A stretch of DNA of 64,000 nt, taken from contig NZ_JAQIOY010000003.1 of the NCBI RefSeq assembly GCF_028023555.1, positions 682,001 through 746,000 of the forward strand, given 5' to 3'. Positions 25,685 to 35,230 of the stretch are shown piece by piece. The stretch is from Thalassococcus_A lentus (GTDB taxonomy: Bacteria > Pseudomonadota > Alphaproteobacteria > Rhodobacterales > Rhodobacteraceae). The first letter of the stretch is position 1, and each line of letters begins with the position of its first letter. The position numbers and the translations under genes are program-made. The notes under the pieces were generated by a model. It saw only the letters and a program-made list of their open reading frames with translations, was not told where the DNA came from and did not search any database.

Positions 25685-27256
25685 ATGAACAAAGTGGTGC
25701 CGGTTTCAGATGCTGTCGCGCAGATTGCCGATGGGGCCGTCGTGACCGTGTCTTCCTCTTCGACACTGGGATGCCCGGATGCCGTGTTGGCCGCTATCGG
25801 CGCTCGGTTTGAAACGACAGGTCATCCACAAAACATCACGTCCCTGCACCCGATCGCAGCCGGCGATGTTTATGGCGTGAAAGGCATGGACCACATCGCC
25901 AAAGACGGATTGCTGTCGCGTGTTCTGGCCGGCTCCTACCCGTCTGGTCCCTCCAGTGCCCCGATGCCCGAAATCTGGAAGATGATCGTCGAAGACAGGG
26001 TGGCCGCTTACAACGTTCCATCCGGCATCATGTTCGACATGCACCGAGAGGCCGCAGCCATGCGCCCCGGAGTTCTGACCGACGTCGGGCTCGATACCTT
26101 TGTTGACCCCATGCGCCAAGGCTGCGCCATGAACGAAAGGGGCGCATCCTCCCCCATCGTGCGGCGTGCAGAGTTTGACGGCAAAACCTGGCTGCACTTT
26201 CCCAATATCGCGCCTGACGTTGCCATCATCCGCGCCACCACCGCCGATGAGCGTGGTAATCTGACCTATGAACATGAGGGCGCCTATCTGGGCGGGCTCG
26301 AGCAGGCCATTGCAGCGCGCAACAACGGCGGTCTGGTAATTGCGCAAGTCAAACGGGTGACAGCGAACGGATCGCTGCGTCCGCATGATGTACGCGTGCC
26401 GGGTCATCTGGTTGATTGCGTCGTCATCGACCCCGATCAGAAGCAGACCACGGAAACGCAATATGACCCTGCGATTTCTGGTCAAATCATGCGCCCTTGG
26501 GGCAGCTTTTCTTATGCGGAACATGGGGTTGAAAAGGTGATCGCCCGCCGCGCCGCGATGGAGCTGAAACGCGGAATGACTGCCAATCTGGGCTTTGGCA
26601 TCAGCGCCATGGTCCCGCGGGTCCTGTTGGAAGAAGGCCATCCGGATGCGGTTACCTGGGCGATTGAGCAAGGCGCCGTGGGCGGCATGCCTCTGACAGG
26701 CTTCGCCTTTGGCTGCGCCTCGAATGCAGACGCATTTGTTCCGTCACCCCAGCAGTTCATCTATTTTCAGGGCGCCGGCTTTGACATGTCGTTCCTGTCG
26801 TTCCTTGAGGTCGATGTCGAAGGCAACGTCAATGTCTCCAAGCTAGGCAAGAAACCCTATCTGACTGCAGGTTGCGGCGGCTTTGTCGACATCACCGCCA
26901 AGGCAAAGAACATCGTCTTTTCCGGTTGGTTCGAAGCAGGGGCCAAGATTGGCCTGACTGACAAGGGCATCAACATCGAAACCCCCGGCAAGTTCACCAA
27001 AATGGTGGATGAGGTTGAACATGTGACCTTTTCCGGCAGGCGTGCCCGAGAGCAGGGTCAGAACGTGATTTATGTCACCGAACGCTGCGTGATCTCACTG
27101 CAGGGCAACGGCTTGGTCGCGACTGAAATCATGCCCGGCATTGATCCACAGGAACATATCGTAGGCCCGTCCCAAGGCCGGGTGCAGGTCGCGGAGAACG
27201 CAAAAACCATGCCGAAAGCGCTGTTGGCGGATACACCAATGGGGCTGGCGCTATGA
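25685..27256 (+). CDS. Family I CoA-transferase (propionate/acetate CoA-transferase-like)
   Basis: 523 residues fusing the two halves (alpha and beta) of family I CoA-transferases. The catalytic Glu lies in AIEQGAVGGMP (about residue 328), matching the E-x-G-x-x-G pattern. It would transfer CoA from a donor such as acetyl- or succinyl-CoA to a carboxylic acid. I chose the ATG at 25685 because GGGAGGA lies upstream; the earlier ATG at 25658 abuts the operators. First gene of the cluster and directly behind the twin palindromes. Confidence 0.88.
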   Translation: MNKVVPVSDAVAQIADGAVVTVSSSSTLGCPDAVLAAIGARFETTGHPQNITSLHPIAAGDVYGVKGMDHIAKDGLLSRVLAGSYPSGPSSAPMPEIWKMIVEDRVAAYNVPSGIMFDMHREAAAMRPGVLTDVGLDTFVDPMRQGCAMNERGASSPIVRRAEFDGKTWLHFPNIAPDVAIIRATTADERGNLTYEHEGAYLGGLEQAIAARNNGGLVIAQVKRVTANGSLRPHDVRVPGHLVDCVVIDPDQKQTTETQYDPAISGQIMRPWGSFSYAEHGVEKVIARRAAMELKRGMTANLGFGISAMVPRVLLEEGHPDAVTWAIEQGAVGGMPLTGFAFGCASNADAFVPSPQQFIYFQGAGFDMSFLSFLEVDVEGNVNVSKLGKKPYLTAGCGGFVDITAKAKNIVFSGWFEAGAKIGLTDKGINIETPGKFTKMVDEVEHVTFSGRRAREQGQNVIYVTERCVISLQGNGLVATEIMPGIDPQEHIVGPSQGRVQVAENAKTMPKALLADTPMGLAL

Positions 27257-28020
27257 GTACGATCTCCTTGTCACATAAAGGCGCCATCGCGGTGCTGACC
27301 GTCACGAACGAAGCAAAGCTGAACGCTTTGACCACGGCGATGCTGGTTTCGCTTGACGATCACCTGACCCAGATAGACCGCAGCGCCAACACGCGCGCTG
27401 TCATTGTGACCGGAGCGGGCGCGAAAGCGTTTTGCTGCGGCGCTGACATTGCCGAATGGGGCGCACTGTCGCCTGCAGAGTTTGCCCGCGATTGGGTGCG
27501 CAATGGCCATCGGATCTTCGATCGCCTCGCCCGGCTGTCGAAACCCACGATTGGCGCGTTGAACGGCCATGCTTTCGGCGGCGGGCTTGAACTGGCAGCG
27601 GCCTGCGACATCCGCGTGATGACCCCGGACGCGACGTTGGCCTTGCCCGAAGCAAAGGTCGGGATCGTGCCGGGTTGGTCGGGCACGCAGCGCCTGATGC
27701 GGTTGTTGCCAGAAGCTGTCGCAAAGGAAATGGCCCTTTTCGGTCGCCGCATTTCGGCCGAGCGCGCGATGAGCATCGGTTTCGCGGCTGACGTGGCTCA
27801 GGACGTCTTGGGCGTCGCCATACAGATCGCATCGGACCTTGCTGATGTGTCGCCCCGTTCGAACGAAATCACAAAGGCGATGATCCACGGTGCCGTAGGC
27901 GAAGACCGCAGCGCTGCAATCGAGGCTTTGGGCGCGGCGGCTGCCGGTGCCAGCGCGGACCGCAATGAAGGCGTTGATGCCTTTCTGACCAAACGTTCCC
28001 CCAAGTTTACAGGGCAATAA
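27253..28020 (+). CDS. Enoyl-CoA hydratase/isomerase (crotonase) family protein
   Basis: 255-residue crotonase fold. The oxyanion-hole region CCGADIAEWG and both crotonase glutamates (in GGGLELAAACD and LPEAKVGIVPG) are present, so hydratase-type chemistry is feasible. ATGA overlap with the CoA-transferase gene shows coupling. Together they suggest that a carboxylate is activated to a CoA ester and then hydrated or cleaved. Confidence 0.9.
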   Translation: MSTISLSHKGAIAVLTVTNEAKLNALTTAMLVSLDDHLTQIDRSANTRAVIVTGAGAKAFCCGADIAEWGALSPAEFARDWVRNGHRIFDRLARLSKPTIGALNGHAFGGGLELAAACDIRVMTPDATLALPEAKVGIVPGWSGTQRLMRLLPEAVAKEMALFGRRISAERAMSIGFAADVAQDVLGVAIQIASDLADVSPRSNEITKAMIHGAVGEDRSAAIEALGAAAAGASADRNEGVDAFLTKRSPKFTGQ

Positions 28021-28023
28021 AAG

Positions 28024-29547
28024 ATGAAAGATCTGACCATCAATGCGGCAACCGCCTTTGATCTGCCCCCGGCTTTCGCCGGCCGGCACCTGATTGACGG
28101 CGCTTGGGTCGATGGACCCGAGACTTTTGAGCGTGTCTCGCCATCCCATGATGTTGTCGTGAGCCGCAGCGCCCTGGGCGGTGAGGCTGAATCCGAGGCC
28201 GCGATTGCCGCTGCCCGCAGCGCTTTTGACGCCGGGATCTGGAGCCGGATTTCCGCCAGGGACCGCGCGGCCGTGCTTCTCAAGGTTGCGGACCTGATCG
28301 AAACCAATGTTGACCGGATCGCCGTGCAAGAAACGCTGGAAAGCGGCAAGCCGATTTCCCAGGCGCGGGGCGAGGTTGGCGGCGCTGCGGACCTTTGGCG
28401 GTATGCCGCATCGCTCGCGCGGACGTCCCACGGCGACAGTCATAATAGTCTGGGCGAGGACATGCTGGGCGTCGTGGTCAAAGAGCCTATCGGTGTCGTT
28501 TCGATCATCACGCCTTGGAATTTCCCTTTCTGGATCCTCAGCCAGAAACTGCCCTTCGCCCTTGCCGCGGGCTGCACAGTTGTTGTGAAGCCTTCCGAAA
28601 TGACGCCGTCTTCGACAGTGATGATGGGCGAATTGCTGATCGAAGCCGGCCTGCCCGCAGGCGTGTGCAATATCGTGCTCGGTTACGGCCAACCTGTCGG
28701 CAGCCTGATGTCGACACACAAAGACGTGGACATGGTGACCTTCACCGGCTCGACCGCCGTGGGCAAGCTGATCACGCAGGCCGCTTCCGGGACTTTGAAA
28801 AAGGTCGCCTTGGAGCTTGGCGGCAAGAACCCGCAGGTGATCATGCCAGATGCGGATCTTGAACAAGCCGCCGATGCAGTGACTTTTGGCGTCTATTTCA
28901 ATGTGGGCCAATGCTGCAATTCCTCCAGCCGGATAATCGTGCACGAGGATATCGCCGAGGCCTTTGTGGCCCGCGTGGTCGCGCTGTCCCGGCAGGTGCG
29001 CTTTGGCGACCCGCTGGATGACAGCACACAGGTGGGCGCGATCGTCACGGCTGAGCACAACGCCAAGATCAACAGTTATGTGCAGGACGCAATCAAGGCA
29101 GGCGCCAAGGTTGAAATCGGCGGCGCGCCACTTTCGATCGATGGGCTTGGTCCACAGTTTTACCAACCGACCGTGGTTTCGAATGTCAGCCCCGATATGG
29201 CCATCGCCCGCGAAGAGGTCTTTGGCCCGGTCCTGTCCGTTCTCACGTTCAAGACGCTCGACGAGGCTATCACGCTGACCAATGACAGCGACTACGGGCT
29301 GTCCGCGGGGATCTGGAGCAATGACATCCACGCCTGTCTCGAATTCTCGCGCCGCGCCCATGCGGGCACGGTTTGGACGAACACATGGATGGATGGCTAC
29401 CCCGAGCTTGCCTTTGGCGGGGTCAAGCAATCCGGCCAGGGCCGCGAGATCGGCAAATACGGATTTGACGAATTTCTCGAGGTGAAATCGCTGGTGATGC
29501 GCGTGGGACGCGACAGCCGCACACCTTGGGTAACGATGAGCGCGTAA
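28024..29547 (+). CDS. NAD(P)-dependent aldehyde dehydrogenase
   Basis: 507-residue ALDH-superfamily enzyme. Catalytic Glu264 in LELGGKNP and the catalytic Cys in NVGQCCNSSSR (about residue 297) are intact, as are TPWNFP and FTGST. It begins three bases after the crotonase stop. It would oxidise an aldehyde made by one of the GMC oxidoreductases further down the cluster to the acid that the CoA-transferase activates; this order of steps is inferred. The antisense strand carries a long open frame that is a coding shadow. Confidence 0.92.
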   Translation: MKDLTINAATAFDLPPAFAGRHLIDGAWVDGPETFERVSPSHDVVVSRSALGGEAESEAAIAAARSAFDAGIWSRISARDRAAVLLKVADLIETNVDRIAVQETLESGKPISQARGEVGGAADLWRYAASLARTSHGDSHNSLGEDMLGVVVKEPIGVVSIITPWNFPFWILSQKLPFALAAGCTVVVKPSEMTPSSTVMMGELLIEAGLPAGVCNIVLGYGQPVGSLMSTHKDVDMVTFTGSTAVGKLITQAASGTLKKVALELGGKNPQVIMPDADLEQAADAVTFGVYFNVGQCCNSSSRIIVHEDIAEAFVARVVALSRQVRFGDPLDDSTQVGAIVTAEHNAKINSYVQDAIKAGAKVEIGGAPLSIDGLGPQFYQPTVVSNVSPDMAIAREEVFGPVLSVLTFKTLDEAITLTNDSDYGLSAGIWSNDIHACLEFSRRAHAGTVWTNTWMDGYPELAFGGVKQSGQGREIGKYGFDEFLEVKSLVMRVGRDSRTPWVTMSA

Positions 29548-29587
29548 AAGACGCGCCCAAACGCAACGCGATATGGGAGGAAACAAC

Positions 29588-30844
29588 ATGCGTTTTTATT
29601 TGAAAACAACGGCGATTGCCTTGGCACTGGCGGCGACTGTCGGTTCAGTCAAAGCAGATGGACACGGTGGTGTAGAGGTATTGCACTGGTGGACATCCGG
29701 TGGCGAAGCTGCGGCCCTGAACGTGCTCAAGGACGATCTGGAAGGTCAGGGCATCGGCTGGACCGACATGCCGGTTGCTGGCGGCGGCGGTGAACAGGCG
29801 ATGACCGTGCTGCGCGCCCGCGTCACCGCTGGCAATGCCCCAACAGCCGTTCAGGGGCTTGGCTTTGACATCATAGATTGGGCCAACCAAGGTGCCTTGG
29901 CGAACCTGAACGAGGTCGCGGCCGCTGAAGGTTGGGACGAAGTGGTACCAACGGCCTTGCAACAGTTTGCAAAGGTCAACGGCGCATGGGTGTCCGCCCC
30001 CGTGAACGTCCACTCAACCAATTGGGTCTGGGCCAACAAGGCGGTTCTCGACGCCAATGGCATCGCCGCGCCGGAAACATGGGAGGACTTTGTCGCGGCG
30101 CTTGAAGCCCTGTCAGCCGCAGGTATCACCCCGATCGCGCACGGTGGCCAGGCTTGGCAGGAAGCAACTGTCTTTGACGGCGTGGCAATGTCTGTGCTTG
30201 GACCGGACGGTTACAAGGCTGCCTTCGTGGATCTTGACCCAGAGGTTCTGGGCGGTGACGCGATGAAAGAAGCGTTCGACCGGATGGCCGTGATCCGCGC
30301 AAATGTCGACGAAAACTTCTCGGGCCGCGACTGGAACCTTGCAACAGCCATGGTCATCAATGGCGAAGCCGGTTTCCAGATGATGGGCGATTGGGCCAAG
30401 GGTGAATTCCTGAATGCAGGCCAAGTGCCGGGCGAAGACTTCCTGTGCTTCCGCTTCCCGGGCACGCAGGATCAGGTCACCTTTAATGCCGACCAGTTCA
30501 TGATGTTCGATCAGGGTGGTTCGGTGTCTGCGGAACAGGCGGCTCTTGCCTCGGCAATTCTGTCACCTTCCTTCCAGTCCGCGTTCAACGTTGTCAAAGG
30601 ATCGGTTCCGGCCCGTACAGACGTCTCTGACGCTGACTTTGACGCCTGCGGCAAGCAAGGCATGGCCGATCTGGCTGCGGCAGCCTCCAGTGGCAACCTG
30701 TTTGGCTCCATGGCCCATGGCCACGCCAACGAAGCGGCTGTGAAAAACGCCATGTATGACGTGATCACGGCCCACTTCAACGGTGAATTCGACAGCGAAA
30801 CCGCCGTCGAAGAGCTCGTAACAGCGGTAGAAATCGCACAGTAA
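29588..30844 (+). CDS. Carbohydrate ABC transporter binding protein, copy 1
   Basis: 418 residues: Sec signal peptide (about 1-23, ending GSVKA), then an extracellular solute-binding domain of the glucose/maltose type (SBP_bac_1), with VLHWWTSGGEAAALNVL and HGGQAWQEATVFDG. The start at 29588 follows GGGAGGAA. It precedes the two permeases. A close paralogue is encoded after them (32811); both share long identical stretches such as VDENFSGRDWN and MGDWAKGEF. Confidence 0.93.
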   Translation: MRFYLKTTAIALALAATVGSVKADGHGGVEVLHWWTSGGEAAALNVLKDDLEGQGIGWTDMPVAGGGGEQAMTVLRARVTAGNAPTAVQGLGFDIIDWANQGALANLNEVAAAEGWDEVVPTALQQFAKVNGAWVSAPVNVHSTNWVWANKAVLDANGIAAPETWEDFVAALEALSAAGITPIAHGGQAWQEATVFDGVAMSVLGPDGYKAAFVDLDPEVLGGDAMKEAFDRMAVIRANVDENFSGRDWNLATAMVINGEAGFQMMGDWAKGEFLNAGQVPGEDFLCFRFPGTQDQVTFNADQFMMFDQGGSVSAEQAALASAILSPSFQSAFNVVKGSVPARTDVSDADFDACGKQGMADLAAAASSGNLFGSMAHGHANEAAVKNAMYDVITAHFNGEFDSETAVEELVTAVEIAQ

Positions 30845-30869
30845 ATCCTGCGCGTTCCTCCCGGTGGTG

Positions 30870-30889
30870 GGGCGGACAACACTCCGCCC
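30870..30889 (+). other. mRNA hairpin after binding-protein gene copy 1
   Basis: GGGCGGA (30870-30876), a 6-nt loop and TCCGCCC (30883-30889), with no T-run afterwards. It is more likely a 3'-end stabilising or partial processing structure than a full terminator, since the permeases follow. Confidence 0.5.
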
Positions 30890-30936
30890 TGCCGCACTCG
30901 AAACAATCTCATTCTTCAGCCTAAAGGGGGCGCGTG

Positions 30937-31830
30937 ATGGCACATACTGCCGACGCGGATTTCAAGACGCGACTACAGTCCTTGTTGCCCAAGCTGGTGC
31001 TGTCACCATCGCTGGCCATGGTTCTGGTCTTTGTCTACGGCTTCATTGTCTTTTCGGTATATTTGTCGTTTACCGACAGCCGTTTACTGCCGTCCTATGG
31101 CTGGGTCGGGTGGGAAAACTATTCCAAGCTCTGGCGGCTCAGCCATTGGGAAATCTCGCTCACGAACATGGGCATCTTTGCTGCCCTATACATTACAATC
31201 TGCACTGTTCTGGGTCTGAGCCTTGCGATCTTTCTAGACCAGAAGGTGCGCGCCGAAGGGGTCATTCGCACGATTTACCTGTACCCCATGGCGCTGTCGT
31301 TCATCGTGACCGGAACTGCGTGGAAGTGGTTTCTGGATCCCGGCATCGGGCTTGAGAACGTGCTTCAGACGTGGGGTTGGACGACGTTCGAATTTGACTG
31401 GATCAAAAACCGTGACTTTGCCATTTACACGGTCGTTTTGGCGGCAGTCTGGCAGACCAGCGGGTTCGTCATGGCGATGTTTCTGGCCGGATTGCGCGGC
31501 ATCGACAATGAGATCCTGAAGGCGGCCCAGATGGATGGCGCGTCGAACTGGAACCTATATCGACGGATCATCATCCCGCAGTTGCGCCCTGCCTTTCTGT
31601 CGGCCTTCGTGATCCTGAGCCATCTGGCCATCAAGACGTTTGATCTGGTCATTGCGCTGACAGGCGGCGGACCCGGCCGTGCGACCGAGCTGCCTGCGAC
31701 CTTCATGTATTCCTACACCTTCAGCCGCAACCAGATGGGAATTGGCGCAGCATCCGCCACGATCATGCTGATGACCATTGCCGCGATCATGATCCCCTAT
31801 CTCTATGCCGAATTGCGGGAGAAGAAATAA
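30937..31830 (+). CDS. Carbohydrate ABC transporter permease (MalF/UgpA-type)
   Basis: 297-residue membrane protein with six hydrophobic segments and the EAA loop ILKAAQMDGASNWNLYRRIIIPQL (about 190-213), typical of CUT1 permeases. GTG at 30934 is possible, but the ATG at 30937 is better spaced from AAGGGGG. Its stop overlaps the next start by one base. Confidence 0.93.
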   Translation: MAHTADADFKTRLQSLLPKLVLSPSLAMVLVFVYGFIVFSVYLSFTDSRLLPSYGWVGWENYSKLWRLSHWEISLTNMGIFAALYITICTVLGLSLAIFLDQKVRAEGVIRTIYLYPMALSFIVTGTAWKWFLDPGIGLENVLQTWGWTTFEFDWIKNRDFAIYTVVLAAVWQTSGFVMAMFLAGLRGIDNEILKAAQMDGASNWNLYRRIIIPQLRPAFLSAFVILSHLAIKTFDLVIALTGGGPGRATELPATFMYSYTFSRNQMGIGAASATIMLMTIAAIMIPYLYAELREKK

Positions 31831-32711
31831 TGTCTGTTGCCACCCAAGACACCGCCATTCGCACCGGCCGGGTAAGCCGGACACTGATCTACCTTGTCCT
31901 GCTTTTGTTTGCGCTGTTCTACATGCTGCCCCTCTATGTGATGGTCGTGAACTCGGTAAAGCCGCTGGACGAAATCACCGGTGGCGGCATGATGAACCTG
32001 CCGAAGGTTTTCACGCTTGATCCCTGGGCCAAGGCCTGGTCATCAGCGCAGATCGGGGTCGATCCGACCGGGTTGAAGCCTTATTTCTGGAATTCGATCA
32101 AGATGGTCGTCCCGGCTGTGGCCATCTCGACCGTTCTCGGGGCTCTAAATGGCTACGTGCTGACAAAGTGGCGGTTCCGTGGGGATACCATCCTGTTTGG
32201 CCTGATGTTGTTTGCCTGCTTCATCCCATTTCAAATCGTTCTGATCCCGATGGCGCGGATGCTGGGCCTGATGGGTTTGGCGGGCACAACCTGGGGGCTG
32301 GTGCTGGTGCATGTGGTCTATGGGATCGGCTTCACGACCCTGTATTTCCGCAACTATTATGCTGTCTTTCCCACCGAACTGGTACGCGCCGCGCAGATTG
32401 ATGGGGCCGGATTCTTCCAGATCTTCTGGCGGATCCTGTTACCATCGTCTGGGCCCATCGCGGTGGTTTCGATCATCTGGCAATTCACCAACATCTGGAA
32501 TGATTTCCTGTTCGGCGCCTCTTTTGCCGGGGCGGACAGCCAGCCAATGACTGTGGCTTTGAACAATCTCGTTCAGTCATCCACCGGGGTTAAGGAATAC
32601 AACGTTCACTTTGCAGGCGCGATCCTTGCCGCGCTGCCGACCCTTCTCGTTTACATCGTCGCCGGCCGCTACTTCGTGCGCGGTCTGATGGCTGGATCAG
32701 TGAAAGGATAA
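31830..32711 (+). CDS. Carbohydrate ABC transporter permease (MalG/UgpE-type)
   Basis: 293-residue partner permease with six hydrophobic segments and the EAA loop LVRAAQIDGAGFFQIFWRILLP near residue 190. It pairs with the upstream permease to form the channel. Coupled start (TAATG). Only one permease pair is present although two receptor genes flank it. Confidence 0.93.
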   Translation: MSVATQDTAIRTGRVSRTLIYLVLLLFALFYMLPLYVMVVNSVKPLDEITGGGMMNLPKVFTLDPWAKAWSSAQIGVDPTGLKPYFWNSIKMVVPAVAISTVLGALNGYVLTKWRFRGDTILFGLMLFACFIPFQIVLIPMARMLGLMGLAGTTWGLVLVHVVYGIGFTTLYFRNYYAVFPTELVRAAQIDGAGFFQIFWRILLPSSGPIAVVSIIWQFTNIWNDFLFGASFAGADSQPMTVALNNLVQSSTGVKEYNVHFAGAILAALPTLLVYIVAGRYFVRGLMAGSVKG

Positions 32712-32717
32712 AAGAGT

Positions 32718-32750
32718 TGGTCGGAAGTCGACTGCAATCGCTTCCGACCA
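32718..32750 (+). other. Intercistronic hairpin after the permease pair
   Basis: TGGTCGGAAG (32718-32727) and CTTCCGACCA (32741-32750) form a perfect 10-bp stem with a 13-nt loop and no T-run. It separates the permeases from the second binding-protein gene and could be an RNA processing or stability site, allowing different levels of the two halves. Confidence 0.6.
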
Positions 32751-32810
32751 TGTTGAGATCAACAACCATCGGTTTCGTGAGCCGATCCCAACGTGAGAGG
32801 AAAAACACAA

Positions 32811-34061
32811 ATGAAAAAGATTGCCAAGCTTATGGCGACAGCCATGGTCTTATCACCGACCGCATCCTTTGCCGACGGTAGTGTAGAAGTCATGCACTTC
32901 TGGACATCGGGCGGCGAAGCGGCAGCACTGGGCGTGATACGAGACAAGGTCGTCGAAGCAGGTGTCGCATGGGAAGATGCCCCAGTCGCCGGGGGCGGTG
33001 GAGATCAGGCAAAAACTGCGCTTCAGGCCCGTATTGCCGCAGGCGATCCGCCCGCCGCCATGTTGATGCTGGGACAAAACATCATCGATTGGGCGAATGA
33101 AGGCATTCTGGGCGACGTGAATGACGTAGCCGCGGCAGAAGGCTGGGATGACGTGCTCCCGCAAGCCGTGCAGGACTTCAACAAGGTCAATGGAAACTAT
33201 GTCGCCGCGCCTACGAATGTGCACCGGACGGATATGATCTGGGCATCCAAGTCTGCCTTTGAAGCCATCGGGGCCGCCTACCCCACCACTTGGGAAGAGT
33301 TCAATGCTCTTGCGCCGCGCTTTGTCGAAGCAGGGATTATCCCAATCGCGCATGGCGGTCAGGCTTGGCAGGAAGCCTATATGTTCGAGGCGCTGGTACT
33401 CGGCGTTGGTGGGGCCGAGTTTTACCGAAAAGCTCTGGTTGAACTGGATCTGGAAGCCCTTGGGTCTGAAACGATGCGGGCCGTGTTCGCGCAAATGGCT
33501 GAAATTCGCGGCATGGTCGACGAAAACTTCTCTGGGCGCGATTGGAATATCGCGACCTCGATGGTGATCAACGGCGAAGCCGCGATGCAGATCATGGGAG
33601 ATTGGGCCAAGGGCGAATTCACCAATGCCGGCAAAGCACCGGGCGCGGATTTCGCGTGCATACCGGTGCCAAAAAATGGAGACGGCGGATTTGTTTATCT
33701 GGTCAATTCGCTGAGCTTCTTTACCCAGCCCCGCCCCGAAGCGGCCAGCGCACAGGCAACTCTGGCAAGCGCCATCATGGACCCGGACGTGCAAGTGGCC
33801 TTCAATCAGGCAAAAGGTGCGATCCCGGCACGGACCGACGTGGACATGTCTTCTCTTGATGCTTGCGCGCGGGCGACGGCGGCGGAGTTTTCTGCAACCG
33901 ACGTTGCCGGAACTGCCGTGCCAACCTTTGCCGGAACCCACGCCGCACAGGCCAGTGTGGTTGGAGCTGCAACGGATGTCATCACCGAGTTCTTTAATAC
34001 AGACATGACGCCACAAGAGGCCGCCGAGCAACTTGTCGAGGCCATCCAACTGGCTTTGTAA
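32811..34061 (+). CDS. Carbohydrate ABC transporter binding protein, copy 2
   Basis: 416 residues: signal peptide (about 1-22, ending PTASFA), then the same SBP_bac_1 domain as copy 1 with VMHFWTSGGEAAALGVI and IAHGGQAWQEAYMFE. By eye about half of aligned residues match copy 1, so the two arose by duplication but have diverged. It could bind a different stereoisomer or an oligomer for the same channel. Confidence 0.93.
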   Translation: MKKIAKLMATAMVLSPTASFADGSVEVMHFWTSGGEAAALGVIRDKVVEAGVAWEDAPVAGGGGDQAKTALQARIAAGDPPAAMLMLGQNIIDWANEGILGDVNDVAAAEGWDDVLPQAVQDFNKVNGNYVAAPTNVHRTDMIWASKSAFEAIGAAYPTTWEEFNALAPRFVEAGIIPIAHGGQAWQEAYMFEALVLGVGGAEFYRKALVELDLEALGSETMRAVFAQMAEIRGMVDENFSGRDWNIATSMVINGEAAMQIMGDWAKGEFTNAGKAPGADFACIPVPKNGDGGFVYLVNSLSFFTQPRPEAASAQATLASAIMDPDVQVAFNQAKGAIPARTDVDMSSLDACARATAAEFSATDVAGTAVPTFAGTHAAQASVVGAATDVITEFFNTDMTPQEAAEQLVEAIQLAL

Positions 34062-34067
34062 ACCTAC

Positions 34068-34094
34068 TGGGGCGAGTGCCTATCGCTCGCCCCA
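34068..34094 (+). other. mRNA hairpin after binding-protein gene copy 2
   Basis: TGGGGCGAG (34068-34076), a 9-nt loop and CTCGCCCCA (34086-34094) form a perfect 9-bp stem without a T-run, just after the binding-protein stop and ahead of the ATPase gene. Likely a stability element for the upstream message. Confidence 0.55.
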
Positions 34095-34117
34095 ATTCAA
34101 GAAATGGAGCGATAGCA

Positions 34118-35230
34118 ATGGGCTTTCTCGACATCGACAACACCACCAAATCCTATGGGGCGGTGGAAGTGCTGCACAAGGTCGACATCTCGGTCGAAAA
34201 AGGCGAATTCCTTGTCCTCGTCGGTCCATCGGGGTGTGGCAAGTCTACGCTGCTGAACATGATCGCAGGCCTCGAAGAAATCTCGAGCGGCGAAATTCGC
34301 ATCAAGGATCAGGTCATGAACGGGGTCCACCCGTCCAAGCGCAACATCGCGATGGTGTTCCAAAGCTATGCGCTTTACCCGAACATGACGGTTGGCCAGA
34401 ACATCACCTTCGGCCTTGAAATGCACGGCATCCCAAAGCCTGAGCGGGACAAGGCCATGAAGGAGGTCGCCGAGCTGCTGCAGATCGAGCAGTTGCTCGA
34501 CCGCAAGCCCGGCGCATTATCGGGCGGTCAGCGCCAACGGGTGGCCATGGGCCGGGCCTTGGTGCGCGACCCGGATGTGTTCCTGTTCGATGAACCTTTG
34601 TCGAACCTCGATGCCAAGTTGCGCGTCGATATGCGCACTGAAATCAAGAAGTTGCACCAAAAGCTGGGCACCACCATCGTCTATGTGACTCATGACCAGA
34701 TCGAGGCGATGACGCTCTCAACCCGCATTGCGGTCATGTACGGCGGCTATGTCCAGCAGTTGGGCACGCCTCAAGAAATATACGACAGCCCGGCCAACAT
34801 TTTTGTGGCCACATTCATGGGCTCGCCCGCGATGAATGTCGTACCCGCAAAGGTGGCCATGGAAGCAGGAAAGCCTGTTGCCGTCGTCGCCCTGCACGAT
34901 GGAACGACGACGTCTCTGCCTTTCAGTCAGGACAATATGGCGGCCTGGAATGGCCGGGACATTATGTTGGGTATCCGGCCCGAGACGATCACGGATGAAG
35001 ATGCCGCGGATCGGAACTCGGCCAATATCGCCCACATGACGAACCGGATTGTGGTGACAGAACCTGCAGGCTCTGACACGTTTGTCACCATGACCCTTGG
35101 CGGAAAGGATGTGATCGCCCGGATGCGATCTGACGCCGATGTGCGTCCCGGCGCGGATTTCCCGTTCGCTGTGAACATGGAAAAGGCGGTAGCCTTTGAT
35201 CCTGAAACCGAAATGCGGATTGTTCCCTGA
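34118..35230 (+). CDS. Carbohydrate ABC transporter ATP-binding protein (UgpC/MalK-type)
   Basis: 370 residues. Walker A GPSGCGKST, Q-loop FQSYALYPNMTV, signature LSGGQRQR, Walker B FLFDEPLSNLDAKL and switch YVTHDQIEAMTL are all present; a C-terminal OB/TOBE regulatory domain follows from about 240. It powers the CUT1 importer formed by the two permeases. The stop overlaps the next ATG (TGATG). Confidence 0.95.
   Translation: MGFLDIDNTTKSYGAVEVLHKVDISVEKGEFLVLVGPSGCGKSTLLNMIAGLEEISSGEIRIKDQVMNGVHPSKRNIAMVFQSYALYPNMTVGQNITFGLEMHGIPKPERDKAMKEVAELLQIEQLLDRKPGALSGGQRQRVAMGRALVRDPDVFLFDEPLSNLDAKLRVDMRTEIKKLHQKLGTTIVYVTHDQIEAMTLSTRIAVMYGGYVQQLGTPQEIYDSPANIFVATFMGSPAMNVVPAKVAMEAGKPVAVVALHDGTTTSLPFSQDNMAAWNGRDIMLGIRPETITDEDAADRNSANIAHMTNRIVVTEPAGSDTFVTMTLGGKDVIARMRSDADVRPGADFPFAVNMEKAVAFDPETEMRIVP

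Noticed and set aside
27271..29589. A 772-codon open frame on the minus strand opposite the crotonase and aldehyde dehydrogenase genes
   Set aside because: It lies wholly antisense to two genes with intact family motifs. The translation is rich in Arg, His and Ala with no domain, as expected from GC-rich third positions.
32853..34049. A 398-codon minus-strand frame opposite the second binding-protein gene
   Set aside because: Antisense shadow of a gene with a signal peptide and clear paralogy; no start signals or motifs.
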